From contig NZ_JADPJG010000035.1 in assembly GCF_023073335.1 (NCBI RefSeq), positions 115,902 to 179,901 of the forward strand: a stretch of DNA of 64,000 bases. The letters run 5' to 3'. This stretch comes from Bradyrhizobium sp. 21. GTDB taxonomy: Bacteria; Pseudomonadota; Alphaproteobacteria; Rhizobiales; Xanthobacteraceae. A program made the translations under genes and the position numbers. Positions 1 through 8,512 of the stretch are shown here, one piece after another. Under the pieces are notes generated by a model that worked only from the letters and a program-made list of their open reading frames with translations, was not told the DNA's origin and did not search any database. Position 1 is the stretch's first letter, and every line of letters starts with the position of its first letter.

Positions 1-1
1 C

Positions 2-1024
2 GTCACCGAAGGTGCGCGCGGCGAAGGCGGCTATCTCGTCAACTCCGAGGGCGAACGCTTCATGGAGCGCTACGCACCTTCCGCGAAGGACCTGGCCTCG
101 CGCGACGTCGTCTCGCGCGCGATGACCATCGAGATCCGCGAAGGCCGCGGCGTCGGCAAGAAGAAGGACCACATTTTCCTTCATCTCGACCATCTCGATC
201 CCGCGGTGCTCGCCGAGCGCCTGCCGGGCATCTCCGAATCCGCGAAGATCTTCGCCAATGTCGACGTGACGCGCGAGCCGATCCCGATCGTCCCGACCGT
301 GCACTACAACATGGGCGGCATCCCCACCAACTATCACGGCGAAGTGCTGACCAAGAAGGACGGCGACGACAATGCCATCATCCCCGGCCTGATGGCGATC
401 GGCGAAGCCGCCTGCGTCTCCGTGCACGGCGCCAACCGCCTCGGCTCCAACTCGCTGATCGACCTCGTCGTGTTCGGCCGCGCCGCAGCGCTCCGTCTCG
501 CCGAGAAGCTCACGCCCAACGCCAGCCAGCCGGAGCTGCCGGCGAGCTCGTCCGATCTCGCACTCGGCCGTCTCGACCATTACCGCTACGCATCCGGCGG
601 CACGCCGACCGCGAAGCTGCGCGAAGGCATGCAGCACGTGATGCAGAACAATTGCGCGGTGTTCCGTACCGGCGACATTCTGAGCGAAGGCCAGAATCTG
701 ATCGAGAAGGTCCACAGCGGCATCACCGACATCGCCGTGTCCGACCGCTCGCTGGTATGGAATTCCGACCTGATCGAGACGCTCGAGTTCGACAATCTGA
801 TCTCGCAGGCGGTGGTGACGATGAATTCGGCCGCCAACCGCACCGAGAGCCGCGGCGCGCATGCGCGCGAGGACTTCTCCGACCGCGACGACAAGAACTG
901 GATGAAGCACACGCTGGCCTGGCTGGAAGACTCCGGCAAGGTCAAGATCGAGTACCGCCCGGTTCACGATTACACCATGACCAACGACGTGCAGTACATC
1001 CCGCCCAAAGCGCGCGTGTACTGA
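2..1024 (+). CDS. sdhA: Succinate dehydrogenase flavoprotein subunit, C-terminal part (5' end outside window)
   Basis: This is the catalytic FAD subunit of respiratory complex II, which oxidises succinate to fumarate at the cytoplasmic face of the membrane. The frame is open from base 2, so the gene starts before the window. About 340 residues are visible. The segment HYNMGGIPTNYHG carries the substrate-binding His, and GEAACVSVHGANRLGSNSL carries the conserved Arg of the active site and the FAD-domain glycines. The C-terminus ends normally in PPKARVY. The gene lies 24 bases before sdhB on the same strand, the usual sdhCDAB order; sdhC and sdhD should be upstream of the window. Identity is secure. 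Confidence 0.97.
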   Translation, partial: VTEGARGEGGYLVNSEGERFMERYAPSAKDLASRDVVSRAMTIEIREGRGVGKKKDHIFLHLDHLDPAVLAERLPGISESAKIFANVDVTREPIPIVPTVHYNMGGIPTNYHGEVLTKKDGDDNAIIPGLMAIGEAACVSVHGANRLGSNSLIDLVVFGRAAALRLAEKLTPNASQPELPASSSDLALGRLDHYRYASGGTPTAKLREGMQHVMQNNCAVFRTGDILSEGQNLIEKVHSGITDIAVSDRSLVWNSDLIETLEFDNLISQAVVTMNSAANRTESRGAHAREDFSDRDDKNWMKHTLAWLEDSGKVKIEYRPVHDYTMTNDVQYIPPKARVY

Positions 1025-1048
1025 GCGAACAGCGAAGGCTCTAATCGA

Positions 1049-1831
1049 ATGGTTGAATTCGCACTTCCGAAGAACTCCAAGATATCAGGCGGCAAGACCT
1101 GGCCGAAGCCCGCGGGCGCGACTGAAACTCGCGAGTTTCGCGTCTATCGCTGGAACCCGGACGACGGCAAGACTCCGAGCGTCGACACCTATTACGTCGA
1201 CACCCATGATTGCGGTCCGATGGTGCTGGACGGCCTGATCTGGATCAAGAACCACATCGACCCGTCGCTGACCTTCCGCCGCTCCTGCCGCGAAGGCGTC
1301 TGCGGCTCCTGCGCCATGAACATCGACGGTCAGAACACGCTGGCCTGCACCCGCTCGATGCACGACGTGAAGGACGGCGCGGTGAAGATCAATCCGCTGC
1401 CGCACCAGCCCGTCGTGAAGGACCTCGTCCCCGACCTCACCAATTTCTACGCGCAGTATGCGTCCGTCGAGCCGTGGCTGAAGACGACCTCGCCGACGCC
1501 GCAGAAGGAATGGAAGCAAAGCCACGAGGACCGCGAGAAGCTCGACGGCCTCTACGAGTGCATCCTGTGCGCCTGCTGCTCGACCTCGTGCCCGAGCTAT
1601 TGGTGGAACAGCGAGCGCTATCTCGGCCCCGCCGCGCTGCTTCAAGCGAACCGCTGGGTGTCTGATTCCCGGGATGAGGCGACCGGCGAGCGGCTCGATT
1701 ATCTCGAGGATCCGTTCCGGCTCTACCGCTGCCACACCATCATGAACTGCGCCAAGGCCTGCCCGAAGGGCCTCAACCCGGCGGAAGCCATCGCCGAGCT
1801 CAAGCTCAAGTTGGTCGAGCGCCAGATCTAG
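1049..1831 (+). CDS. sdhB: Succinate dehydrogenase iron-sulfur subunit
   Basis: This 260-residue protein is the electron-transfer subunit of complex II, passing electrons from the SdhA flavin to ubiquinone. All three cluster motifs are present: the 2Fe-2S ferredoxin-type CREGVCGSCAMNIDG plus a downstream Cys, then CILCACCSTSCP and CHTIMNCAKACPKG for the 4Fe-4S and 3Fe-4S clusters. Length is normal for the family. It follows sdhA by 24 bases and is co-transcribed with it. The ATG start leaves a short N-terminal extension (MVEFALPKNSKISGGK) that is usual in alphaproteobacteria. About 190 bases without a recognisable gene follow before the histidine kinase. Confidence 0.97.
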   Translation: MVEFALPKNSKISGGKTWPKPAGATETREFRVYRWNPDDGKTPSVDTYYVDTHDCGPMVLDGLIWIKNHIDPSLTFRRSCREGVCGSCAMNIDGQNTLACTRSMHDVKDGAVKINPLPHQPVVKDLVPDLTNFYAQYASVEPWLKTTSPTPQKEWKQSHEDREKLDGLYECILCACCSTSCPSYWWNSERYLGPAALLQANRWVSDSRDEATGERLDYLEDPFRLYRCHTIMNCAKACPKGLNPAEAIAELKLKLVERQI

Positions 1832-2023
1832 GGCCCCATTCACGCCGCGGTCCCCGGCCTGAAAGGGCTGGGCATTCTCCAGCCAGCGCGGCTTTGAGGA
1901 AATTTTTCTCCCGGCCCGCGCCACGCGCGAATCGGCGGCTTGCAACCTCCGGTTCCCGCTACAAGCCGCTTCCTTCCCGGCGCGAAATTCAAGTAAGCTC
2001 TCCGGTGGGGGACCGGAGCGACC

Positions 2024-4195
2024 GTGCAGGGCGCGCAACGCAACTCGCTGAGACTGTTGCAGTGGATGATGGCTGCATCCCTGGCGCTTCCGATCGCGCT
2101 GTTCGCGATCGCCTCCTCGATCTCCCACACCTCGACCAAGGACATCGCCGACCGCGAGATCGAGCGCAGCCTCGATGTCGCCCATGAGCATGCGCTCAAG
2201 GTGTTCGAGACGATCGACCGCAGCCTCGCCGAGATCAACGAGGTGGTGCGCGGCATGCCCGACGACGTCATCCGCGCCCGCGAGCCGGCGCTGCACCAGC
2301 GCCTGAAGCGGCTGGCCGATTCGCTGCCGCAGCTCAAATCGGCCTGGATCTTCGATGCGGACGGAAAGTCGCTAGTCAACAGCCTCGCCTCGCCGCCACC
2401 GGAGCAGAGTTTTGCGGACCGCGACTATTTCTATGCCCATGTCGACCAGAGCATCGGCACGTTCATCGGGGCGTCGCTGACGCCGCGCGCGCCCTATCAG
2501 GGAGCGCGCTTCTTCGGGGTCAGCCGCCGCCGTGACACCGACGAGGGCGGTTTCATCGGCGTGATCCAGGCCTCCGTCCTGCCGGAATATTTCGAGAGTT
2601 TTTACGCCAGGATCGGCTCCGATCCCGGCAGCTTCTTCGCGATGGGACGCACTGACGGCGTGGTGCTGGCGCATCTTCCGCGGCTCGACCGCGACCTTCG
2701 GCTCGACCCGAACGGGCCGGTCGGCCAGAACATCGCCGCTCACCCCGAGCACGGCCTCATCACCGTCGCGTGGCCGTCGGACGGGATCGAGCGCCGTATC
2801 GGCTACCGTCGCATCGCCGAATACCCGATCTATGTCAGTGCGGGGCTCGAGACCTCGGCCATCCGCGCGCGCTGGTTCGCCACCATGGGCCAGCATCTGG
2901 TGTTCGGCATTCCCGCCACCGCGCTGCTCTTTTTGCTGCTGGCGCTGGCGATCCGGCGCACCCAGCATCTCCAGGCCGAGGCCGCAGCGCGGCGCGAAGC
3001 CGAGGAGGCACTCAAGCACAGCCAGCGCCTGGAGGCGCTCGGGCAGCTCACCGGTGGCGTCGCGCACGACTTCAACAACCTTCTGACCGTGATCCGCGCC
3101 TCCGTCGACCTGTTGAACCGCCCGCAACTGAGCGAGGAGCGGCGCCAGCGCTACATCACCGCCATCGCGGACGCAGTCGGGCGCGCGGCCAAGCTGACAT
3201 CGCAGCTGCTCGCCTTTGCGCGGCGCCAGACCTTGAAGCCGGAGGTGTTCGACGTCGGCGCGCGGATGCAGTCGCTGCACGACATGCTCGCGACGCTGCT
3301 CGGACCCGCGATCGAAATCGAGATGCGGCTGCCGGCTGAGCCCTGCCTCGTCAATGCCGATGCCAGCCAGTTCGAGACGGCGTTGATCAACATGGCGACC
3401 AATGCGCGCGATGCCATGCACGGCAAGGGCAGGATCGTTCTCAAGGTCGAGGCCGCGACGACCATTGCGAACACGCAGGGCCCCGTCTCGGGCAGCCATG
3501 ACCTTACAGGCAACCAGAATCTTCCAGGTCATCATGGCTTCGTCGGCATTGCCGTCAGCGACACCGGAATTGGCATTCCCGCCACGCGACTGGAGCGCAT
3601 CTTCGAACCGTTCTTCACCACCAAGCAGGTCGGCCACGGCACCGGTCTCGGCCTGTCGCAGGTGTTCGGCTTCGCCCGGCAGTCCGGCGGCGAGGTGACG
3701 GTCACGAGCGAGGTGGGACACGGCAGCACCTTCTCGCTCTATCTGCCGCGCGTGCCGCCGGACCTGCTGCCGCAGCGGCAGGCGCCGAACACGGCACCGG
3801 CGGTGGCCGGCAGCGGCATGTCGGTGCTGCTGGTCGAGGACAATATCGAGCTTGCCAATTTCGCCGCCGACGGCCTCACCGAGCTCGGCTACAGCATCAC
3901 GCTGGTCGACAATGCCACCGATGCGCTTGCCGAACTGGTCATGGACGCCGACCGCTTCGACGTCGTTTTCTCGGACATCGTGATGCCTGATATGACCGGG
4001 CTCGATCTGGCGCAGGCGGTCCGCGATCGCGGGCTGGGCGTGCCGGTCGTGCTGACCACCGGCTACAGCGAGGCGCTGTCCCAGGACGGCAATTTCGATT
4101 TCGAACTCGTGCAGAAGCCCTACGCGATCGACCAGCTGTCGCGCGTCCTGCACCGGGTCGCGCGGCGCCGGAAGCGCGCCGGCGCCGCCGAATGA
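2024..4195 (+). CDS. Membrane-bound hybrid sensor histidine kinase with Cache-type sensor and receiver domain
   Basis: This 723-residue two-component sensor starts at GTG. A membrane segment (residues ~15-33) is followed by a periplasmic region (~35-285) that looks like a double-Cache sensor, a second membrane segment (~291-310), and a short helical linker without an obvious HAMP domain. The HisKA motif GGVAHDFNNLLTVI puts the phospho-accepting His at 348. The ATPase boxes follow: NMATNARDAM (N), DTGIGIP (G1) and GTGLGLSQVFGF (G2). A C-terminal receiver (~605-720) has its phospho-acceptor Asp at 651 in FSDIVMPDMTG. There is no separate output regulator next to it, so phosphate may pass to a distant partner. 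The ligand cannot be told from sequence. Confidence 0.9.
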   Translation: MQGAQRNSLRLLQWMMAASLALPIALFAIASSISHTSTKDIADREIERSLDVAHEHALKVFETIDRSLAEINEVVRGMPDDVIRAREPALHQRLKRLADSLPQLKSAWIFDADGKSLVNSLASPPPEQSFADRDYFYAHVDQSIGTFIGASLTPRAPYQGARFFGVSRRRDTDEGGFIGVIQASVLPEYFESFYARIGSDPGSFFAMGRTDGVVLAHLPRLDRDLRLDPNGPVGQNIAAHPEHGLITVAWPSDGIERRIGYRRIAEYPIYVSAGLETSAIRARWFATMGQHLVFGIPATALLFLLLALAIRRTQHLQAEAAARREAEEALKHSQRLEALGQLTGGVAHDFNNLLTVIRASVDLLNRPQLSEERRQRYITAIADAVGRAAKLTSQLLAFARRQTLKPEVFDVGARMQSLHDMLATLLGPAIEIEMRLPAEPCLVNADASQFETALINMATNARDAMHGKGRIVLKVEAATTIANTQGPVSGSHDLTGNQNLPGHHGFVGIAVSDTGIGIPATRLERIFEPFFTTKQVGHGTGLGLSQVFGFARQSGGEVTVTSEVGHGSTFSLYLPRVPPDLLPQRQAPNTAPAVAGSGMSVLLVEDNIELANFAADGLTELGYSITLVDNATDALAELVMDADRFDVVFSDIVMPDMTGLDLAQAVRDRGLGVPVVLTTGYSEALSQDGNFDFELVQKPYAIDQLSRVLHRVARRRKRAGAAE

Positions 4196-4214
4196 TCGGC
4201 CTTGGGAACCTTCG

Positions 4215-4239
4215 GGAACCGTTTGATTTCCCTTGCGTT
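4215..4239 (+). promoter_or_regulatory. EcfG-type (general stress) promoter candidate before the ABC transporter
   Basis: GGAAC at 4215-4219 and CGTT at 4236-4239 are separated by exactly 16 bases, matching the GGAAC-N16/17-CGTT consensus of EcfG sigma factors in alphaproteobacteria. Transcription would begin close to the ATG at 4247, giving a nearly leaderless message. That closeness, and the chance of a random match in 64 kb, keep confidence moderate. Confidence 0.35.
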
Positions 4240-4246
4240 ATCCGTC

Positions 4247-6214
4247 ATGCAAAAGCCGGTCGGAAAGCGCGAACAGGTTAAACAGGGCAAGAAGCCTCCC
4301 ATTGTCGAAATCGTCGGCGAGAGCGGCGACGACGTGGCGCCGCCGCCGCCCGAGCTGGTCGAGCCCGACCCGGAGCTGTCGCCCGAGGAGGCTGAGCAGG
4401 CTCGCAAGGACTATCTGCTGACGCGCTTCTGGATCAGTGCGCGGGGCTTCTGGGGCCGCAACGGCGATCGTCTGGCCTGGCCGTTCTCGATCGGCCTCGG
4501 CGTGCTGATCGTCCTCACCGTCGCCTTCCAATACGGCATCAATGTCTGGAATCGGGCGATCTTCGACGCGATCGAGAAACGCGATGCGACGACCGTCTTC
4601 CATCTCTCTGCGGTGTTCTTCCCGCTTGCGATCGGCAGCATCGTGCTCGGCGTGGCGCAGGTGTTTGCGCGCATGGGCATCCAGCGGCGCTGGCGGGCAT
4701 GGCTCACAAGCAGCGTATTGACGCGCTGGCTCGGCAATGGCCGCTATTACCAGCTCAACCTCGTCAGCGGCGACCACAAGAATCCGGAATACCGGATCGC
4801 GGAGGATCTGCGCGTCGCGACCGACTCGCCGGTCGATTTCCTCGCCGGCGTGACCTCGGCGCTGCTGTCGGCCGCGACCTTCATCGTCGTGCTCTGGACC
4901 ATCGGCGGCGCGCTCACGGTCACGCTCGGCGGCTCGACCCTCACCATCCCCGGCTTCCTCGTGATCGCCGCGATCCTCTACGCGGCCATCGCCTCCGGCT
5001 CGATCCTGACGATCGGCCGCCAATTCGTACAGGTCTCCGAAGACAAGAACCAGGCCGAGGCCGATTTCCGCTACACGCTGACGCGCGTGCGCGAGAACGG
5101 CGAGAGCATCGCGCTGCTCGGCGGCGAGGAGGAGGAGCGCGACGGCATCGACCGCAATTTTACCAACGTGCTCCGGCAATGGGCGCGATTGGCCGGACAA
5201 CACATGCGCACCACGCTGGTGTCGCAAGGCTCGAGCCTGGTTGCTCCCGTGGTCCCTCTCCTGCTCTGCGCGCCAAAATTCCTCGACGGCAGCATGACGC
5301 TCGGACAGGTGATGCAGGCGGCCTCCGCCTTCACCATCGTGCAGAGCGCGTTCGGCTGGCTGGTCGATAATTATCCGCGGCTCGCCGACTGGAACGCCTG
5401 CGCGCGCCGCATCGCCTCGCTGATGATGTCGCTCGACGGCCTCGAGCGCGCCGAGCAGGGCGACGGCCTCGGCCGCATCAAGCGCGGCGAGACCAGCAAC
5501 GACGCCATGCTGGAGCTGAAGGATCTCTCGGTCACGCTCGACGACGGCACCGCCGTGGTCGGCGAAACCGAAGTGGTGATCGAGCCCGGCGAACGGCTGC
5601 TCGTTGCCGGTGAATCCGGCACCGGCAAGAGCACGCTGGTGCGCGCCATCGCCGGCTTGTGGCCATGGGGCGGCGGCAGCGTCAATTTCCATCCTGACCG
5701 GCGGCTGTTCATGCTGCCGCAGCGACCCTACGTGCCCTCCGGCAGCTTGCGACGCGCGGTCGCCTATCCCGGCGCTGAAGGCGACTGGACCGTCGCGGAG
5801 ATCGGCGAGGCCCTGCACAAGGTCGGCCTCGACCATCTCAAGGAGAAGATCGAGGAGGACGCGCCGTGGGACCAGACGCTGTCAGGCGGCGAAAAACAGC
5901 GCCTCGCCTTCGCGCGGCTGCTGCTGCACAGCCCCGACATCGTCGTGCTGGATGAGGCGACCTCGGCGCTCGACGAGAAGAGCCAGGACAAGATGATGAA
6001 GATGATCACCGACGAGTTGCCGAAGGCCACCATCGTCAGCGTCGCGCATCGTGTCGAACTGGAGGCCTTCCACAGCCGCAAGATCGTGCTGGAGCGCCGC
6101 AAGGGCGGCGCAAAACTCGTCAGCGACATCGAGCTGATCCCGCGCAAGGGCAAGCGCAAGCTGCTCGGCCGCTTCCTGCGCCAGCGCAAGGCGGCGCCGA
6201 AGAAGGCTGCGTGA
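4247..6214 (+). CDS. BacA/SbmA-family ABC transporter, fused permease and ATPase
   Basis: A 655-residue half-transporter of the ABC_membrane_2 family (SbmA/BacA/YddA and peroxisomal ABCD relatives). The N-terminal half has several membrane segments from about residue 80. The C-terminal half is an ATPase with Walker A GESGTGKST, signature LSGGEKQRLAFARLLL and Walker B IVVLDEATSALDE. Related proteins move peptides, cobalamin or very-long-chain acyl groups; in rhizobia BacA/BclA-type proteins protect against plant antimicrobial peptides, but the substrate here is unknown. I prefer ATG 4247 over an in-frame TTG at 4202 because a stress-type promoter lies between them. The C-terminus is Lys/Arg-rich. 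It is only 51 bases from the kinase stop, so it may also be read through from it. Confidence 0.88.
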   Translation: MQKPVGKREQVKQGKKPPIVEIVGESGDDVAPPPPELVEPDPELSPEEAEQARKDYLLTRFWISARGFWGRNGDRLAWPFSIGLGVLIVLTVAFQYGINVWNRAIFDAIEKRDATTVFHLSAVFFPLAIGSIVLGVAQVFARMGIQRRWRAWLTSSVLTRWLGNGRYYQLNLVSGDHKNPEYRIAEDLRVATDSPVDFLAGVTSALLSAATFIVVLWTIGGALTVTLGGSTLTIPGFLVIAAILYAAIASGSILTIGRQFVQVSEDKNQAEADFRYTLTRVRENGESIALLGGEEEERDGIDRNFTNVLRQWARLAGQHMRTTLVSQGSSLVAPVVPLLLCAPKFLDGSMTLGQVMQAASAFTIVQSAFGWLVDNYPRLADWNACARRIASLMMSLDGLERAEQGDGLGRIKRGETSNDAMLELKDLSVTLDDGTAVVGETEVVIEPGERLLVAGESGTGKSTLVRAIAGLWPWGGGSVNFHPDRRLFMLPQRPYVPSGSLRRAVAYPGAEGDWTVAEIGEALHKVGLDHLKEKIEEDAPWDQTLSGGEKQRLAFARLLLHSPDIVVLDEATSALDEKSQDKMMKMITDELPKATIVSVAHRVELEAFHSRKIVLERRKGGAKLVSDIELIPRKGKRKLLGRFLRQRKAAPKKAA

Positions 6215-6260
6215 GCCGGTAGCCCTCTCGTGAAGATTGGAGTCCCCGGCAAAACCGGCT

Positions 6261-7118
6261 ATGCATGCGCCGCTTGCAACGAGGACTTTTGGCTTGACGA
6301 CCGATAACGCCCCTTCCTCCGCGCCGTTCGGCGCGCTTGCGCCCAACGCGGCACAGGCCGCGATCATTCGCCTCGCACAACAATCGGGGCTGAAGCGCGG
6401 CGCGTTCCGCCCGTGGATGTCGCGGCTGGTCAATCTGCTGCGCGGCGGCCCGGTCGACGTGCAGTATCAGGGCGCCTCGTTCCGGCTCTATCACCAGGGC
6501 AGCGCCACCGAGCGCGGCGCGCTGTTCAATCCCGACTACAATCTCGACGAGCTCGATTTCCTGCGTCAGCATACGCCCGCGGGTGGCGTGTTCGTGGACG
6601 TCGGCGCCAATGTCGGCACCTTTGCGCTGGTGATGGCGCAGCAGGTCGGCACCACAGGCAAGGTGGTCGCAATCGAGCCGCATCCGCTGACGTTTGGACG
6701 GCTCGCTTTCAACCACGCCGCATCGAAGACGGCGCAGGTGCGCCTGGTGCAGGCCGCGGCCGGCGAAAGCGACGGCGAGCTCATGATCGAGAGCGGCGGC
6801 GGCAATCTCGGCGCCACGCACGTCGTCACCGGCGCGGCGAGTGCCGACGCCATCAAGGTGCCGTCGCTGCGGCTGACGCGCATTCTCGACGAGGCCGGGA
6901 CCACCAAGGTGGATTCCCTGAAGATCGACGTCGAAGGTTTCGAGGACCGCGTGCTGATCGGCTTCTTCCGCGACGCGCCGCAATCGCTATGGCCGCGCGC
7001 GGTGGTGATCGAGCATCTGTCACAAAACGAATGGCAGCAGGATTGTATTGCGGACATGGTCGCGCGCGGCTTTGCGATCGCGCGCAAGACACGGAGCAAT
7101 ACGTTCCTGTCGCGCTGA
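6261..7118 (+). CDS. FkbM-family SAM-dependent methyltransferase
   Basis: About 285 residues. The SAM-binding motif VFVDVGANVGTFAL is followed by an acidic loop in VVAIEPHP, and the FkbM-family block SLKIDVEGFEDRVL sits near the C-terminus. Family members O-methylate sugars or other small hydroxylated compounds; the substrate here cannot be predicted. Two in-frame starts are possible: TTG 6237 and ATG 6261. The ATG is preferred. The gene follows the ABC transporter by fewer than 50 bases and is followed 21 bases later by a VOC protein, so the three may share a transcript. No glycan-synthesis cluster surrounds it. Confidence 0.85.
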   Translation: MHAPLATRTFGLTTDNAPSSAPFGALAPNAAQAAIIRLAQQSGLKRGAFRPWMSRLVNLLRGGPVDVQYQGASFRLYHQGSATERGALFNPDYNLDELDFLRQHTPAGGVFVDVGANVGTFALVMAQQVGTTGKVVAIEPHPLTFGRLAFNHAASKTAQVRLVQAAAGESDGELMIESGGGNLGATHVVTGAASADAIKVPSLRLTRILDEAGTTKVDSLKIDVEGFEDRVLIGFFRDAPQSLWPRAVVIEHLSQNEWQQDCIADMVARGFAIARKTRSNTFLSR

Positions 7119-7139
7119 CAACCAACGACGGAGGTTGCG

Positions 7140-7526
7140 ATGATCGACCATATGGGCTTTCCGGTCTCCGAGTACGAGCGCGCCAAGGCGTTCTACGCCA
7201 AGGCACTGGCGCCGCTCGGCTACGGCCTGATCATGGAGGTCACGCAGGAGCAGACCGGCCACGATCCGGCCGCCGGCTTCGGCGCCGACGGCAAGCCGGA
7301 TTTCTGGATCGGCGGCGAGGGGGCGCTGAACAAGCCGGTGCATGTCGCGATCCTGGCGAAGGACCGCGCCATGGTCGATGCGTTCTACAAGGCCGCGATT
7401 GCCGCGGGCGGGCGCGACAACGGGCCGCCGGGCATTCGGGCGCATTATCATCCGAATTATTACGGCGCGTTCGTGCTCGATCCTGATGGACACAACATCG
7501 AGGCGGTTTGCCACGCGCCGGCATAG
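7140..7526 (+). CDS. VOC-superfamily (glyoxalase/dioxygenase fold) protein
   Basis: A single-domain protein of 128 residues. The opening MIDHMGFPVSEYERAKAFY and the closing AFVLDPDGHNIEAVCH are characteristic of the vicinal-oxygen-chelate fold, with putative metal ligands in the first His and the late Glu. Such proteins include glyoxalases, fosfomycin-type resistance enzymes and dioxygenases; sequence alone does not pick one. GGAGG-like sequence directly ahead of the ATG supports this start. It sits 21 bases after the FkbM gene and ahead of the stress-type promoter of the next gene. Confidence 0.85.
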   Translation: MIDHMGFPVSEYERAKAFYAKALAPLGYGLIMEVTQEQTGHDPAAGFGADGKPDFWIGGEGALNKPVHVAILAKDRAMVDAFYKAAIAAGGRDNGPPGIRAHYHPNYYGAFVLDPDGHNIEAVCHAPA

Positions 7527-7546
7527 ATAAGTTCCGTTCTTCGGCC

Positions 7547-7571
7547 GGAACCTCGTTCCGCGCGCGCCGTT
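7547..7571 (+). promoter_or_regulatory. EcfG-type (general stress) promoter
   Basis: GGAAC at 7547-7551 and CGTT at 7568-7571 are separated by exactly 16 bases, a full match to the EcfG consensus. A start near 7578 would give a leader of about 20 bases before the ATG at 7599, which itself follows a purine-rich GGAAGGAG ribosome site. The downstream product is a stress-protein-26-like PNPOx-fold protein, which fits stress control well. Confidence 0.6.
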
Positions 7572-7598
7572 ATCGTCCCTTGCTGGAAGGAGCACGAT

Positions 7599-8084
7599 AT
7601 GGCCAACGACAATGCCCGCGACGTCGACCGAGTGTGGGATCTGATGAAGACGATCGGATTCGCGATGCTGGTGACGCGTGACGGCGACAAGCTTCGCGCG
7701 CGGCCGATGAGCGCTTATCTGGATCGTGACGCGAATGCGATTTTCTTCCTCTCCGATGCACGGCGTCACAAGGACGAGGAGATCGCGCGCAACCCGTCCA
7801 TCAACCTGTCGTTCGCAGATGCCGGCAGCCAGAAATACGTGTCCCTGACGGGCACCGCAATCGTCTCCAACGACCGTGCCAAGATCAGGGAGATGTTCTC
7901 GACGCCGGCCAAGGCGTGGTGGGACAGCGCAGAAGATCCCAACATCCGCGTGCTCAAGGTCACGCCTGATGATGCAGAGTTCTGGGACTCGCCTGGCACC
8001 GTGATCTCCTATGTGAAGATGGCGGCCGCGGCGGTGACAAACACGCGGCCCGATCTCGGCGACAACCGCAAGGTTTCGATGTGA
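7599..8084 (+). CDS. PNPOx-fold (general stress protein 26-like) FMN-binding protein
   Basis: This 161-residue split-barrel protein resembles the pyridoxamine 5'-phosphate oxidase-like family that includes general stress protein 26. Recognisable blocks are the N-terminal helix VWDLMKTIGFAMLVTRDGD, the flavin-site strand RARPMSAYLDRDANAIFFL, and KYVSLTGTAIVSNDRAKI. Family members bind FMN or related cofactors and probably reduce small molecules; the true substrate is unknown. A strong ribosome site (GGAAGGAG) lies ahead of the ATG, and a perfect EcfG-type promoter lies at 7547-7571. Its stop overlaps the start of the next small gene as TGATG, so the two are translationally coupled. Confidence 0.88.
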   Translation: MANDNARDVDRVWDLMKTIGFAMLVTRDGDKLRARPMSAYLDRDANAIFFLSDARRHKDEEIARNPSINLSFADAGSQKYVSLTGTAIVSNDRAKIREMFSTPAKAWWDSAEDPNIRVLKVTPDDAEFWDSPGTVISYVKMAAAAVTNTRPDLGDNRKVSM

Positions 8085-8326
8085 TGCCGATCGAACCGCC
8101 CGAGATTCCGCCGTCGACACCCGGCACGCCCACCGAGCCGCCGCCGGGAATTCCGCCGGGCAATCCGCAGCCTGAAATCGCGCCGCCGGTGCGCGAGCCG
8201 GGCTCGCCAGCGCCGCCCGACGAATTGCCGGGCCGCACGCCTGAAGAGATTCCGTCACGCGGACCGAACGGACCGCTCACGCCGAATCCCGCGACGGATG
8301 CGACCCCGCCGCCGGATCGCATGTGA
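8084..8326 (+). CDS. Small proline-rich protein
   Basis: An 80-residue, highly Pro/Glu-rich, low-complexity protein (MPIEPPEIPPSTPGTPTEPP...). It has no signal peptide, membrane segment or recognisable domain and is probably disordered. It deserves calling because its ATG overlaps the stop of the stress protein (TGATG) and the reading frame matches the coding bias of the region. Coupling suggests shared stress induction. Function is unknown. A GTG three bases earlier (8081) is the alternative start. A perfect hairpin covers its stop codon. Confidence 0.6.
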   Translation: MPIEPPEIPPSTPGTPTEPPPGIPPGNPQPEIAPPVREPGSPAPPDELPGRTPEEIPSRGPNGPLTPNPATDATPPPDRM

Positions 8327-8344
8327 GGCGAAGCATCACATGCG
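8318..8344 (+). terminator. Hairpin overlapping the stop codon of the Pro-rich gene
   Basis: A perfect 9-bp inverted repeat (CGCATGTGA at 8318-8326, TCACATGCG at 8336-8344) encloses a 9-base loop, and its left arm includes the TGA stop. No T-run follows, so it is not a textbook intrinsic terminator. It may stabilise the 3' end of the stress transcript or aid Rho-dependent ending. Confidence 0.4.
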
Positions 8345-8512
8345 TGGCAATTGCAACCTGCGTCTGAATGCGCAATGAACGACACCATCGTGAGGTGATT
8401 TGCGTGCAGAAATAAATCGGGCCGCCGCCGCTTCGTCCGCCACAATCCGGCCCAACGCGTAGCCGTTCATCCCAACACTTCGTCAAAGAACCTTCCGGGG
8501 AAGTTCACCACC

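Noticed and set aside
1085..2296. Very long open frames antisense to real genes (for example 1085-2296, 2372-4153, 4238-5836, 9359-10444, 52349-53275)
   Set aside because: They arise from strong GC3 bias opposite genes with clear families; their translations are Arg/Ala/Gly-rich and lack domains or ribosome sites.
4206..4219. GAAC-N6-GAAC before the ABC transporter as an SOS box
   Set aside because: Spacing is 6, not 7; the second GAAC is better explained by the EcfG motif.
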